Assembly (NCBI RefSeq): GCF_001458595.1
Contig: NZ_LN890327.1
Coordinates: forward strand, 388,178-452,177
DNA from: Clostridium neonatale
Lineage (GTDB): Bacteria; Bacillota; Clostridia; Clostridiales; Clostridiaceae
Length of the DNA: 64,000 nt
Direction of reading: 5' to 3'
The position numbers and the translations under genes were made by a program. Positions 30,887 to 40,251 of this stretch are shown one piece after another; within the stretch, counting starts at the first letter, position 1; every line of letters begins with the position of its first letter. Under the pieces are notes generated by a model, which saw nothing but the letters and a program-made list of their open reading frames with translations, did not search any database and was not told the origin of the DNA.

Positions 30887-32093
30887 TAAATTGCAATAAC
30901 AAATTGAACTAATTTGCATTTATGACTTAAATGTTTGAATTTACTTAAATTGCATATATTTGATCTAGGTGTATTTCAAATAACTCTTCTGGAGTTTTAT
31001 AATTAAGTATTTTCCTAGGAAGAGTATTCATCCAATCTTCTATAAATGCAATGGCTTCTAAACTATAATCTGATATGCGTTTTCCCTTTGGGATAAATCG
31101 ATGTATTAAACCATTATGACGTTCATTAGTACCTTTTTCAAATGAAGAATATGGATGAGTAAAATATACCTTTGTATCTGTGCCTATCTCTAATTTAGAT
31201 AAATCAGCAAACTCAGAGCCATTATCACCTGTTATAGTTTTAAAAACCTTACTAAACTTTTCACCATATATGCTACGGATATTATTAAGAGCTTCCGTAA
31301 CTGCTTCAGCAGTCTTAGATTCAATTTTTTGAATGAATGCATTCCTAGTTTTGCGCTCAAGAATAGTTAAAAGAACACAGTCATTATTGGATTTTTCACC
31401 AATAACAGTATCTATTTCCCAATGTCCAAATTCTTCACGATTATCGATATTACTTGGACGTTCAGAAATACTTGTACCTAGTTTTTTCTTATGCTTCTTT
31501 ACTTTTGCTGGCTTGGTATTTCTGCGTAGTTTCATTGGTAAGTCTGCATTAATAACAGATAACAGACCAAGATCAATATAATTGTATAAAGTTTTAGTGC
31601 AAACTATTTGAGAGCGTTGAAACTTGCCTTTAGCAAGGGCGTTACCTACACATGCATCTGGCGACCATGAGTGATTCTTCATCTTATCAACAGCATAGTA
31701 AATGAAGTCATTGCATTCTAGCCGTTTAAATGTACGGCAGGAATTTTGGCGATTATTTTGATAAATAGATTCGCCAGTATCTGCAAGATACATTTCAACG
31801 TAGTTTCCTTGTTTTATCTGTGTAGTTGTGCCACGACGTATCTCATTTAAAATAGTATTAATTGGACGGTTAAGCTCTTTAGCTATCTTATATGCTGAAA
31901 ATCCATCTTTAAGACGTAGTTCAATAGTCATACGTTCTTTGAAATTCAAATGTTTATTTTTACGTGATTCTGTGTTATGATTTTGATGATTCATAGTGAT
32001 TATCCCCCGTGTGATTTTGTTTGGCGATTAAATCATAACACAGATAATCACTATGGATTTTTTTATTAGTTCAATTTCATTTTACAACTAGTC
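30887..32093. mobile_element. Complete IS30-family insertion sequence
   Basis: Imperfect ~27-bp terminal inverted repeats share AAATTGAACTAAT (left end 30887-30914; right end reads ATTAGTTCAATTT at 32065-32077). One transposase gene fills the element. A 15-bp direct repeat TAAAATTTTTAATTA flanks it (30872-30886 and 32094-32108), apparently the target duplication. Confidence 0.8.
30945..31994 (-). CDS. IS30 family transposase
   Basis: 349 aa, apparently intact. N-terminal helix-turn-helix (RMTIELRLKDGFSAYKIAKE) and the DDE catalytic core: Asp in HWEIDTVIGE, Asp in TGDNGSEF, Glu in EKGTNERHNGLIHRFIPKGK, the family signature. It cuts and joins the ends of the surrounding element. Likely still active, since no stop or frameshift is seen. 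Confidence 0.94.
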   Translation of the reverse strand: MNHQNHNTESRKNKHLNFKERMTIELRLKDGFSAYKIAKELNRPINTILNEIRRGTTTQIKQGNYVEMYLADTGESIYQNNRQNSCRTFKRLECNDFIYYAVDKMKNHSWSPDACVGNALAKGKFQRSQIVCTKTLYNYIDLGLLSVINADLPMKLRRNTKPAKVKKHKKKLGTSISERPSNIDNREEFGHWEIDTVIGEKSNNDCVLLTILERKTRNAFIQKIESKTAEAVTEALNNIRSIYGEKFSKVFKTITGDNGSEFADLSKLEIGTDTKVYFTHPYSSFEKGTNERHNGLIHRFIPKGKRISDYSLEAIAFIEDWMNTLPRKILNYKTPEELFEIHLDQIYAI

Positions 32094-32200
32094 TAAAATT
32101 TTTAATTAATATTTTCAATAATAAATTTAATTCATAGATTGTTATTTAAGCAAGAGGTTTATATAATAAAAAGATTGACTTTTAAATTTTCTACTTATTT

Positions 32201-32246
32201 TAGAAGAATTCACTATAATAAAAAAGAATTTAAAGATAGAGCTTAG
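32201..32246 (+). pseudogene. C-terminal remnant of an aromatic-acid-exporter-like gene
   Basis: GAAGAATTCACTATAATAAA then AAAGAATTTAAAGATAGAGC and TTAG parallels the last 15 codons of the 28878 gene (EDFLIIKKEFKERF) with a one-base deletion in the A-run. It marks a lost tandem paralogue. Confidence 0.5.
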
Positions 32247-32304
32247 GAGTTATAAAGCTAATTGAAAATATCAGATTTGTTTTGAAAAAAGCGTGTAAGT
32301 AGCA

Positions 32305-32472
32305 ATGCTATTGCCAACGTCAATGAACAAGCAAAAGTTTTTGATTAATTTAGAAGGTAATAAGGTAAGATCAAAGGCATTAACTGCACTTTATACCAAA
32401 TTAGATTTAGGAATTATTAAATGCCATTTGGAATTAGGCACTGGCACAGATGTATGGGAATGGATAGAGTAA
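32305..32472 (+). CDS. Short unrecognised ORF, 55 aa, probably a gene fragment
   Basis: MLLPTSMNKQKFLINLEGNK continues through ALTALYTKLDLGIIKCHLEL to WEWIE. The amino acid use looks coding, but no ribosome site is present, so it reads like the C-terminal piece of a lost gene. Confidence 0.3.
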   Translation: MLLPTSMNKQKFLINLEGNKVRSKALTALYTKLDLGIIKCHLELGTGTDVWEWIE

Positions 32473-32489
32473 AATACAATATTTTAATT

Positions 32490-32583
32490 TATATATGTTG
32501 AAATTACTTTTCTATATTTTCTATGCGGTATTTACTTAGCTTGTGAACATCTTAAATGAAATTTTATTATTGAAACATATATA
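32490..32583. repeat. 94-bp MITE, copy 2
   Basis: TATATATGTTGAAAT at one end and ATTGAAACATATATA at the other; the body matches the inverse of 19080-19173 (TATTTACTTAG, ACATCTTAAATGAAATTTTA). Confidence 0.8.
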
Positions 32584-32684
32584 ATGAAGAAAAGTCTAGT
32601 TCTTTAACAAAAAATATTTAAATTATATATGTAAAATGGTAAAATATATGTCGAAATATATTGTTTAGAGAGGAGAAAATAAGA

Positions 32685-34106
32685 ATGGCTAGAAAAAAAT
32701 ACACTAAAACAACAGCAATTGCTTTAGCGGCAGCTACTATTTTCCAATCAGGAGCAATGGCTACAAATTTATTGGATGTTAATGCATTTGCGGTAGAACG
32801 TAATCAAACAAATGACAAGGTGGAAATCTTAAAGCAAGGAACAAAATTAGCATCTGATGTTTCTATAATAGAAACAACACCATCTGCGGTAGGAATAACA
32901 AAAACTGCAGATGTAAGCTTGAATGCACCTATAGAGGTAGAAATACCAAGTAATACATCTCTAGATTTTCAAGTATTAAGTATACGAGATGAATTATCCA
33001 AACATACAATATTAAATGTTAAAATTAGTGGACAGGGGTTAGACATAGATACAGATGTACCATTAAAAGATGGTCAAAATCTTTATGAATGTGGATGGCT
33101 TATAGAACATGATAATGATAATGATGATTTTGTTACACTTACAGTTAGAACAAAGGATTTTTCATTTAATAAGGATGGTAAAGAATATAAGATTGGCTCG
33201 CTTGAGTATACAACAAAAATTTCTTTAATTGTACCAAATAATCCAGGAATACCAAATCCACCAGATGGAGGAACAGTAACAACACCTTCAGCAGTTGAAT
33301 TATCATCTGTGGAAATTAAAGGGAATGAAAAAGTTGGAAATACTTTAAGTGCAAATGTTAAAGATATTAATGGGAATGAGGTGAATTCAGATTTAGCATA
33401 TAAATGGTATAGAGTAGATAGAGTAGGTTCAGTTTCTGAAACATTAGTTAGTACGAATTCAGCATATAAATTACAGAATGATGATGCATATAAATACATA
33501 AAATTAGTAGTATCTAATAGTGAAAATTCTGTGGAAACTATTACAGGAAAGATAAGTAAAAAATCGTCAAGTGGTGGAAGTAGTAGTTCATCAGGGGGAT
33601 CATCATCAAGTAATTCTTCTAATAGCTCAACATCAAGTAATAACAATAATACATATTCAAATGTTACCGTATCTCAAGGTAGTACAGCAGCAATGCAGCA
33701 AAATGCAGATGGAAGCATAAAACTTGTAAATGCAGAAGGTGTGCCAGCAACAGGGTGGCAACAAGTAGATGGAACATGGTATCTTGGAGATGTTAACGGA
33801 CAAGCATTAAAAGGATGGCAACAAATAGAAGGAAAATGGTATTTAATGAATGCTAATGGTGCCATGACAACAGGATGGCAAAATGTTGGAGGAACATGGT
33901 ACTTTATGAGTACTAGTGGTGCTATGACAAAAGGATGGCAGAAAGTAGGAGGAAAGTGGTATTTCTTACAATCGAGTGGGGCAATGAAAACAGGCTGGTT
34001 AAATGACAATGGAACATGGTATTACTTAAATGCTGATGGTTCAATGGCAGCAAACACTTATGTTGATGGATACTATGTTGGAAGTAACGGAGCATGGGTT
34101 AAATAA
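32685..34106 (+). CDS. Secreted choline-binding-repeat surface protein
   Basis: 473 aa from ATG 32685, after AGAGAGGAGAAAATAAG. A signal peptide ends near ATNLLDVNAFA; a beta-rich domain follows (~50-180); then an Ig-like domain (VELSSVEIKGNEKVGNTLSA onward), a Ser/Asn-rich linker (~300-325), and five to six 20-residue cell-wall-binding repeats of the type GWQQVDGTWYLGDVNGQALK. The repeats should attach it non-covalently to choline or related sugars on wall polymers. No catalytic domain is seen, so it may be an adhesin or structural protein. Confidence 0.88.
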   Translation: MARKKYTKTTAIALAAATIFQSGAMATNLLDVNAFAVERNQTNDKVEILKQGTKLASDVSIIETTPSAVGITKTADVSLNAPIEVEIPSNTSLDFQVLSIRDELSKHTILNVKISGQGLDIDTDVPLKDGQNLYECGWLIEHDNDNDDFVTLTVRTKDFSFNKDGKEYKIGSLEYTTKISLIVPNNPGIPNPPDGGTVTTPSAVELSSVEIKGNEKVGNTLSANVKDINGNEVNSDLAYKWYRVDRVGSVSETLVSTNSAYKLQNDDAYKYIKLVVSNSENSVETITGKISKKSSSGGSSSSSGGSSSSNSSNSSTSSNNNNTYSNVTVSQGSTAAMQQNADGSIKLVNAEGVPATGWQQVDGTWYLGDVNGQALKGWQQIEGKWYLMNANGAMTTGWQNVGGTWYFMSTSGAMTKGWQKVGGKWYFLQSSGAMKTGWLNDNGTWYYLNADGSMAANTYVDGYYVGSNGAWVK

Positions 34107-34144
34107 ATTATAAAAAATTAATAATGTAGAATATAAAATAAAAG

Positions 34145-34178
34145 CTCAAAGACTTAGTTGAACTTTGAGTTTTTATTT
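34145..34178 (+). terminator. Terminator of the surface-protein gene
   Basis: CTCAAAG and CTTTGAG arms, 11-nt loop, then TTTTTATTTTA. Confidence 0.75.
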
Positions 34179-34485
34179 TATGAAAGTAAAATATAATTTC
34201 TTAATATAAAAAGTTATATACATAATTTGCGCTTTTTTTGCAATATTAGTTAATATAAAGAATTAATATTGATTAATATTTAATCTAGTAATTTTCATTA
34301 TATTGTAGTATTATATAATTAATAACAAAAAAGATATTTTATATATTTATAATGATAAAAAATTACAAGGGAATTATTTTAGATTATAGAATTATTAAAG
34401 GAAAATATAATAAATAATATTATATATTATTTATTAATTAATATTATTTTAAGTAATGATTTACTAAAGGGAGGTACTATAAAGT
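34179..34485. other. AT-rich leader region before fprA
   Basis: Almost pure A/T from 34230; partly palindromic AATATTAT/ATAATATT words at 34410-34450. No gene. Presumably holds the fprA promoter, which I cannot place with confidence. Confidence 0.4.
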
Positions 34486-35649
34486 ATGACAGATATTAAT
34501 ATTTCAGATTCCATTAAGTATATAGGGGTAAATGATAAGACACTTGATTTATTTGAAAGCCAATATAAAATACCTAATGGTGTTTCTTACAATTCGTATG
34601 TAATCCTTGATAAAAAAGTTGCAATTATGGATACAGTCGATTCTAGAGCAACAGATGAGTGGATTGCAAATCTTGAAAAGACACTTGATGGACGAACTGT
34701 AGACTATCTTGTAATTTCGCACTTAGAGCCAGATCACTCAGCAAACATTCAAAATCTTATAGAAAGATATCCTGATATGAAGTTAGTTGGAAATAAAAAA
34801 ACATTCGATATGCTTCCTCAATTTTTTGACGTGGATATTACAGGAAAAACACTTTTGGTTGCAGAAGGAGATGAACTAAATTTAGGAGATCATACATTAC
34901 AATTTTTTATGGCGCCTATGGTTCACTGGCCAGAAGTTATGGTTGAATATGAAAAAACAGAAAAGATACTATTTTCAGCAGATGGATTTGGTAAATTTGG
35001 CGCACTTGATGTAGAAGATGAATGGATTGATGAGGCTAGAAGATACTATTTAAATATAGTAGGGAAATATGGTTCTCCTGTTCAGGTGTTATTAAAAAAA
35101 GCGGCTACATTAGATATAAAGACTATTTGTCCATTACATGGCCCTATTTTAAAAGAAAATCTTTCTTACTATATAGATAAATATAATACTTGGAGTAAAT
35201 ATGAACCAGAGGAAGATGGCGTATTAGTAGCTTATGCATCAATTCATGGAAACACTGCGAATGCTGCTAAAAAAATGGCTTCAATACTAGAGGAAAAAGG
35301 AGCTAAGAAGGTAGTTTTATTTGATTTATCAAGACAAGATATGTCAGAAGCAGTAACAAATGCTTTTATTTATGATAAATTAATTTTAGCTGGAGCTACT
35401 TATGATGGTGGCGTATTCCCATGTATGGAAGAATTTTTATTACACTTAAAGAGCAAAAATTACCAGAAGAGAACTGTTGGTATAATTGAAAATGGTTCAT
35501 GGGCACCAATGGCAGCAAAGACCATGGAAGGCATATTAGAAAAAATGAGAGATTTAACAATTTGTGACTCAGTTGTTACTATAAAATCTGTAGCCAAAGA
35601 AAAAGATTTTGAAAATATGAGAAAATTAGCAGATGAAATATTAAAATAA
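34486..35649 (+). CDS. fprA: Flavodiiron protein (oxygen/nitric oxide reductase)
   Basis: 387 aa, ATG after AAAGGGAGGTACTATAAAG. N-terminal metallo-beta-lactamase-like diiron domain with H79, E81, D83 and H84 (SHLEPDHSAN), further ligands in MVHWPEVM, FSADGFG and CPLHGPIL; C-terminal flavodoxin domain with the FMN loop YASIHGNTANAA (~255). In clostridia these cytosolic proteins reduce O2 to water, and NO to N2O, with electrons from rubredoxin or NADH systems. Next to the H-NOX chemoreceptor, which suggests a shared O2/NO response. Confidence 0.95.
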   Translation: MTDINISDSIKYIGVNDKTLDLFESQYKIPNGVSYNSYVILDKKVAIMDTVDSRATDEWIANLEKTLDGRTVDYLVISHLEPDHSANIQNLIERYPDMKLVGNKKTFDMLPQFFDVDITGKTLLVAEGDELNLGDHTLQFFMAPMVHWPEVMVEYEKTEKILFSADGFGKFGALDVEDEWIDEARRYYLNIVGKYGSPVQVLLKKAATLDIKTICPLHGPILKENLSYYIDKYNTWSKYEPEEDGVLVAYASIHGNTANAAKKMASILEEKGAKKVVLFDLSRQDMSEAVTNAFIYDKLILAGATYDGGVFPCMEEFLLHLKSKNYQKRTVGIIENGSWAPMAAKTMEGILEKMRDLTICDSVVTIKSVAKEKDFENMRKLADEILK

Positions 35650-35772
35650 AGATTGATATTATTAATATAAAATAACAATATCAATATAATTTTTACCATT
35701 GATAGTTTAATTTTTAACAATAATTAAATCTAGAAAAGATATATAGATATTAAAAATTAATTAATTGAGCTT

Positions 35773-35810
35773 AAAAGATGACTTTTCTGCTGAGGATAAG
35801 TCATCTTTTT
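35773..35810 (+). terminator. Terminator of fprA
   Basis: AAAAGATGACTT and AAGTCATCTTTTT arms. Confidence 0.85.
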
Positions 35811-35835
35811 CATTATATTCATATTAAAATATCAT

Positions 35836-35857
35836 GTTATATTGTATATAATATAAC
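35836..35857. promoter_or_regulatory. Inverted repeat upstream of the H-NOX receptor
   Basis: GTTATATT-GTATAT-AATATAAC, 86 bases before the ATG, overlapping TATAAT-like words; possible operator. Confidence 0.35.
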
Positions 35858-35943
35858 GAAGAATTTTAGTGACAATACCAATGTAAAGATATAAACTTAA
35901 AATAAGTAAAAAATATAAAATTATTATAATAGGAGGTATCAAA

Positions 35944-37734
35944 ATGAAGGGAACTGTTGTAGCAACATGGATGAAAACCAACAGGAAATTATTTGATGAT
36001 TCAATAGTTGATGAAGCAATGGAATACGTGGGCTGGGGAAGTAAAAGAATATTTTCTCCACTTGAAAATGTTGATGATCAAGAAATCAAAAAAATAATAC
36101 AGTATCTAGCAGAAAAAGAAAATATGAAAGTTGGAGAGCTTTGGAAGAAAATTGGACATGATAATATAGTATCTTTCAGTCAGGACTATCCTGCTTTTTT
36201 TATACACGATAATTTATATTCATTTCTAAAGTCATTATTTGATATACATGTTGTAATGACAAAGAGATTTGCAGGATCAAAACCACCAATAGTTGAAATT
36301 GAGCCAATTTCAGCAAGAGAAGCTATTTTTACTTATAGATCTGATAGAGGAATGTTTGATTATTTTATCGGAATGCTTGAAGGGGCATGTATTTATTTTA
36401 ATGAAAAGATTAAGACAGAAGAATTATCTAAAGCTAGTAACGAACTTACTTTAAAGTTAACTTTTGATAAAGATATATATTACAATAGAAATTATATTTT
36501 TAATAGATTATTTTCGTTTGGATTTATAAAAAGTTTTGGAGTTAAAGTTGGAATATTTAATTTTATAATATCATTTTTAATCATGTTACCTATCATAGGC
36601 TTAAAAAATGGAATAATCGCAAGCGCTATAGGTGGAATTTCAAGTATTATTGGGGTTTCATTAATGATTAGACCTATAAATGCATTGAAAGAAGAAATTG
36701 AAAGATTAATAAATAATCAATATAGTGTTGATGGAACAATTAAAACTAATGATTTCTTTGAAGATATATATATGTATATAAAAAAACATAGGAATAATAT
36801 ACAAACTGATTTTGTAGGTTTTAAAGGCGTTACAGATGAGATGAATACATTTATAAATAAAATAAATGTAATATCAGATTCTATGAATCACACATCAAAT
36901 GAAATAAGTGGTGTAGTTGAACAAGTTGCAGAAGGTGCTGTTACTCAAGCTCAAAATACAGATAATGCAGTACAGTCATTACATGAAAATATTCAAGATT
37001 TAAGACAGATAGTTAAAAAGGAAAATGACAACAAATCACAACTTGAAGATGCTATTGGAAAAATAAATAATAGTTATGAAAATGTAAATAATGCAAGTAA
37101 TAATATTACTAATTCATTACAAAAGTTTAATGAAGTTAGGGTTAAAGGTGGTAATCTTGAAGAAAAAGCAAATGATATAAATAACATTGTATCAATAGTA
37201 TCAGGAATAGCAGAACAGACAAATCTTTTAGCATTAAATGCTTCTATAGAAGCAGCAAGAGCTGGAGAACAAGGCAAAGGTTTTGCTGTTGTTGCTGATT
37301 CAATAAGAAAGTTAGCTGAACAATCTAAAGACGCTGTTGAAGAGATAAACTCTAACCTAAAGCAGTTTGTACATGAGATAAAATCATTAGTAGATAATAT
37401 AGATGACCAATATGGCGTATTGGAAAATGAAACTACTAACTTAGAAAATGTAAGAAATATAAGTTTTGAAGCAAATAAATCAATACAAATAGTAGCAACT
37501 TCTATGATAGAAACTATAAATAAACTAAATACTGAAGCTGATTCTATAAATAGTGTTTATGAGAGTATAGAATCCTTAGCAGCAATTGCAGAAGAAAACT
37601 CAGCATCATCAGAAGAAGTAAGTGCTAATGTAACAACTTATACTAATGAAATTAAAAAATTAATGGATAATATATCTGATTTCAAAGATATAACTGAGAA
37701 CTTTAAGAATGATTTAAATAAATACAACATATAA
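35944..37734 (+). CDS. H-NOX heme sensor fused to a chemoreceptor
   Basis: 596 aa, ATG after ATAGGAGGTATCAAA. Residues 1-~180 are an H-NOX domain: proximal heme ligand H102 (FDIHVVMTK) and the Y131-S133-R135 heme-propionate motif (YRSDR). The distal-pocket residues W9, N74 and Y140 match those that stabilise bound O2 in the Thermoanaerobacter Tar4 H-NOX. Two membrane helices (~195-240), a linker and the signalling domain follow, with tip [20 protein letters not shown] (~420). Predicted to steer the cell in response to O2 or NO. Next to fprA. Confidence 0.93.
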   Translation: MKGTVVATWMKTNRKLFDDSIVDEAMEYVGWGSKRIFSPLENVDDQEIKKIIQYLAEKENMKVGELWKKIGHDNIVSFSQDYPAFFIHDNLYSFLKSLFDIHVVMTKRFAGSKPPIVEIEPISAREAIFTYRSDRGMFDYFIGMLEGACIYFNEKIKTEELSKASNELTLKLTFDKDIYYNRNYIFNRLFSFGFIKSFGVKVGIFNFIISFLIMLPIIGLKNGIIASAIGGISSIIGVSLMIRPINALKEEIERLINNQYSVDGTIKTNDFFEDIYMYIKKHRNNIQTDFVGFKGVTDEMNTFINKINVISDSMNHTSNEISGVVEQVAEGAVTQAQNTDNAVQSLHENIQDLRQIVKKENDNKSQLEDAIGKINNSYENVNNASNNITNSLQKFNEVRVKGGNLEEKANDINNIVSIVSGIAEQTNLLALNASIEAARAGEQGKGFAVVADSIRKLAEQSKDAVEEINSNLKQFVHEIKSLVDNIDDQYGVLENETTNLENVRNISFEANKSIQIVATSMIETINKLNTEADSINSVYESIESLAAIAEENSASSEEVSANVTTYTNEIKKLMDNISDFKDITENFKNDLNKYNI

Positions 37735-37810
37735 CGAATAAAGCTTTAGATTGTATTAACTTTATTGAAAACTATAAAGTATGTTAATTAAGAAGATGTT
37801 TTAAGAATAT

Positions 37811-37842
37811 AAGAATATAGGAATACATATTCCTATATTCTT
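37811..37842. terminator. Bidirectional terminator between convergent genes
   Basis: AAGAATATAGGAAT and ATTCCTATATTCTT, 4-nt loop. Confidence 0.8.
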
Positions 37843-37847
37843 ATATT

Positions 37848-38753
37848 TTATTGTAAAGTGGTGTTATTTGTAATTGGTCTAGTAATAGGAAAATAGCATT
37901 CAGGTCGTCTATCTCTAAATACACCCCAGCTCAATCTCATGTTTCGAATATGATCTAAATCAAATTCAGAAATTAACACTGTTTCAGTTGTGCGGTCGGA
38001 ACTTTCTATGATTTCACCAGTTTCATTAGTAATAAATGATGAACCATAGAAATTTAAAGAAGATTCTTGATTAGAGTTATCTTCACTTGGAGTCACTTTT
38101 TCTAAGCCAATTCTATTAGCTGCTATAACTGGCATAATATTTGAAGCAGCGTGCCCTTGCATACAGCGCCTCCAATGAGGCATACTATCACAGTCTAATA
38201 TTGGTTCTGAGCCAATTGCAGTAGGATAAAATAATATCTCTGCACCTAAAAGAGCCATACATCTTGCAGCTTCAGGGAACCATTGATCCCAACAGATTCC
38301 AACTCCAATATTTGCATAAGCAGTTTTAAATACTTTAAAGCCAGTATCTCCTGGAGTAAAATAGAATTTTTCTTGATAAAAGTGATCATCTGGAATATGA
38401 GTCTTTCTATATATACCTAAATTTGTTCCATCTGCATCAATAACTGCAATTGAATTAAAAGTTGTATTTCCAGCACTTTCATAAAAGCTGATTGGTAGAA
38501 CTATTTTTAACTCTTTTGCAACTTTTGATAATCTTTGAATTGCAGGATTTTCATCAACTGATGTAGCTAGATTATAATAATTGTAGTTTTTTTCCTGACA
38601 AAAATATTGTGTTTCAAATAACTCAGGAAGAAGGATTATTTGAGCACCTTGTTTTGCGGCATCACGAACAAATTTTTCGGCTTTATCTAAATTACCATTT
38701 CTATCAGTACCACAAGACATTTGAATAGCAGCAACCTTAATTTTTCTAGTCAT
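37848..38753 (-). CDS. aguB: N-carbamoylputrescine amidase
   Basis: 301 aa, nitrilase superfamily. The Glu-Lys-Cys triad is seen in LLPELFE, GIYRKTHIPDD and VGICWDQWFPEA. It hydrolyses N-carbamoylputrescine to putrescine, CO2 and ammonia in the cytoplasm. It begins one base after the aguA stop, so the two are translationally coupled. The active-site context and tight pairing with agmatine deiminase make this call firm. Confidence 0.93.
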   Translation of the reverse strand: MTRKIKVAAIQMSCGTDRNGNLDKAEKFVRDAAKQGAQIILLPELFETQYFCQEKNYNYYNLATSVDENPAIQRLSKVAKELKIVLPISFYESAGNTTFNSIAVIDADGTNLGIYRKTHIPDDHFYQEKFYFTPGDTGFKVFKTAYANIGVGICWDQWFPEAARCMALLGAEILFYPTAIGSEPILDCDSMPHWRRCMQGHAASNIMPVIAANRIGLEKVTPSEDNSNQESSLNFYGSSFITNETGEIIESSDRTTETVLISEFDLDHIRNMRLSWGVFRDRRPECYFPITRPITNNTTLQ

Positions 38754-38754
38754 A

Positions 38755-39855
38755 TTATTTACCTCCCTTTGGAATCTGTTGAGTTATACAGTGTATATTT
38801 CCACCACCGATTAATATATCTCTTGCGTAAATTTGAATTACTTCTCTTGTAGGAAATAATTTTTGAAGCTTTTCTTTTGCAACCATATCCATAGGATCAT
38901 TAAATCCAGGCATTACTATTGCATCATTTGCAATATAGAAATTAACATATGAGGCAGCCAAACGTTCACCATCAACCCTCGTTGGCTCACCATCCATATT
39001 TTCAAGACCTTCACATTCTTCTTTACTTATGTATACAGGAGAAGGTAGTGGAAGCTTATGAACAATTATTTTACGTCCTTTAGCATCAATTTCATTTTCA
39101 AGTATATCTAAACAACTTTTTGACATTTTATATTGAGGATCGTTTTTATTATCTGTCCATGCAAGAACAACTTCTCCAGGTGCTGTAAAAGCACAAATAT
39201 TATCTACGTGTTCATTTGTTTCATCATTATATATTCCATACTTTAACCAAATTACTTTTTCTACACCTAAATAATTTTTAAGAGTTTCTTCTATTTCATC
39301 TTTTGTCATTTTAGGATTACGTCCTTGACTTAGAAGACAAGCTTCGGTAACTAAAGCAGTACCTTGTCCATCTACATGAATAGATCCACCTTCGCATACA
39401 AAATGTCTTGCATTGTATGTGTCTACATTATATAAATCACATAATTTTCTTGCCATTTTATTGTCTTTATCCCATGGAAAATATAGACCATCAACTAAAC
39501 CTCCCCATGCATTGAAGTACCAATCAACACCGCGAATATCACCATTATGGTTTTTTACGAAAGTAGGTGCATAATCTCTAGCCCATGAGTCATTACTAGA
39601 CATTTCTACAACACGTATATGGTCAGGAAGCATTTCTCTTGCAGTATCATATTGGATTTCACTAGCACAGACAGTTACGTTTTCAGATTTTGAAATAGCG
39701 GTAGCGACTTCTGTAAAAGCTTTTCTAGCGGCAACTGCTCCATATTGCCAAGAATCAGTACGTTCTGGCCAAATCATTATACATCCTTCATGAATTTCAA
39801 ATTCAGCAGGCATGTAAAAACCGTCTTGTTTTGGGGTTGATTTTAATATTTTCAT
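38755..39855 (-). CDS. aguA: Agmatine deiminase
   Basis: 366 aa, peptidyl-arginine-deiminase fold. Substrate and catalytic motifs: WPERTDSW, SNDSWARDYAPTF, FVCEGGSIHVD, NDETNEHVDN and the catalytic Cys in GGGNIHCITQQIP. Converts agmatine to N-carbamoylputrescine and ammonia. ATG follows GAGGAGAGGTTCTTTA. With aguB it forms the plant/Pseudomonas-type route to putrescine; no putrescine carbamoyltransferase or carbamate kinase is present, so no ATP is made. Confidence 0.94.
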   Translation of the reverse strand: MKILKSTPKQDGFYMPAEFEIHEGCIMIWPERTDSWQYGAVAARKAFTEVATAISKSENVTVCASEIQYDTAREMLPDHIRVVEMSSNDSWARDYAPTFVKNHNGDIRGVDWYFNAWGGLVDGLYFPWDKDNKMARKLCDLYNVDTYNARHFVCEGGSIHVDGQGTALVTEACLLSQGRNPKMTKDEIEETLKNYLGVEKVIWLKYGIYNDETNEHVDNICAFTAPGEVVLAWTDNKNDPQYKMSKSCLDILENEIDAKGRKIIVHKLPLPSPVYISKEECEGLENMDGEPTRVDGERLAASYVNFYIANDAIVMPGFNDPMDMVAKEKLQKLFPTREVIQIYARDILIGGGNIHCITQQIPKGGK

Positions 39856-40108
39856 TAAAGAACCTCTCCTCTATAGTAAAATTATGCAAAATGTGTGATT
39901 TTCAAAAATATCATGATTATTTTATCATAATCTGAATATATCAACAATAAAACTTATGTATATTAAACAATAGTAAATTGATTATTATTTGCCTTTACCT
40001 TGAGATAACTTTTGAAAAGTAAATAGTTTATGGATATTTTTATATTTCTAAGCTAATTTAAAGGAAGTAAAAAGATATTTCGTCAAAATTTAACTTAATT
40101 TTAACATT
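39856..40108. other. Divergent intergenic region, aguA/purine permease
   Basis: Contains ATCATGATTAT near 39912-39922 and otherwise unmarked AT-rich DNA. No gene, and no purine-riboswitch core is visible. Confidence 0.4.
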
Positions 40109-40142
40109 ATATACGAACATTATAGTGTAAAATGTTTATGAA
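40109..40142 (+). promoter_or_regulatory. PurBox-like pair upstream of the purine permease
   Basis: ATATACGAACATT differs from the PurR box AWWWCCGAACWWT at one base; a weak facing box AATGTTTATGAA follows after 9 bases. The spacing is shorter than the usual 16-17, so this is tentative. Confidence 0.3.
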
Positions 40143-40251
40143 CGTTAGTAAAATAAAATGATGAAGTTAATCAGCGGCTTCAGTATATTTTGCTTTATTT
40201 ATTTAAATAAAATTTAATAGAATAAAATTTGTGATTAGAAGGGGACTAAAA

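Noticed and set aside
33083-33646. Minus-strand ORF of 187 codons
   Set aside because: Shadow of the surface-protein gene; composition mirrors the Ser/Asn linker and repeats.
39856-40251. Purine riboswitch before the purine permease gene
   Set aside because: No three-way junction core and none of the conserved loop sequences were found.
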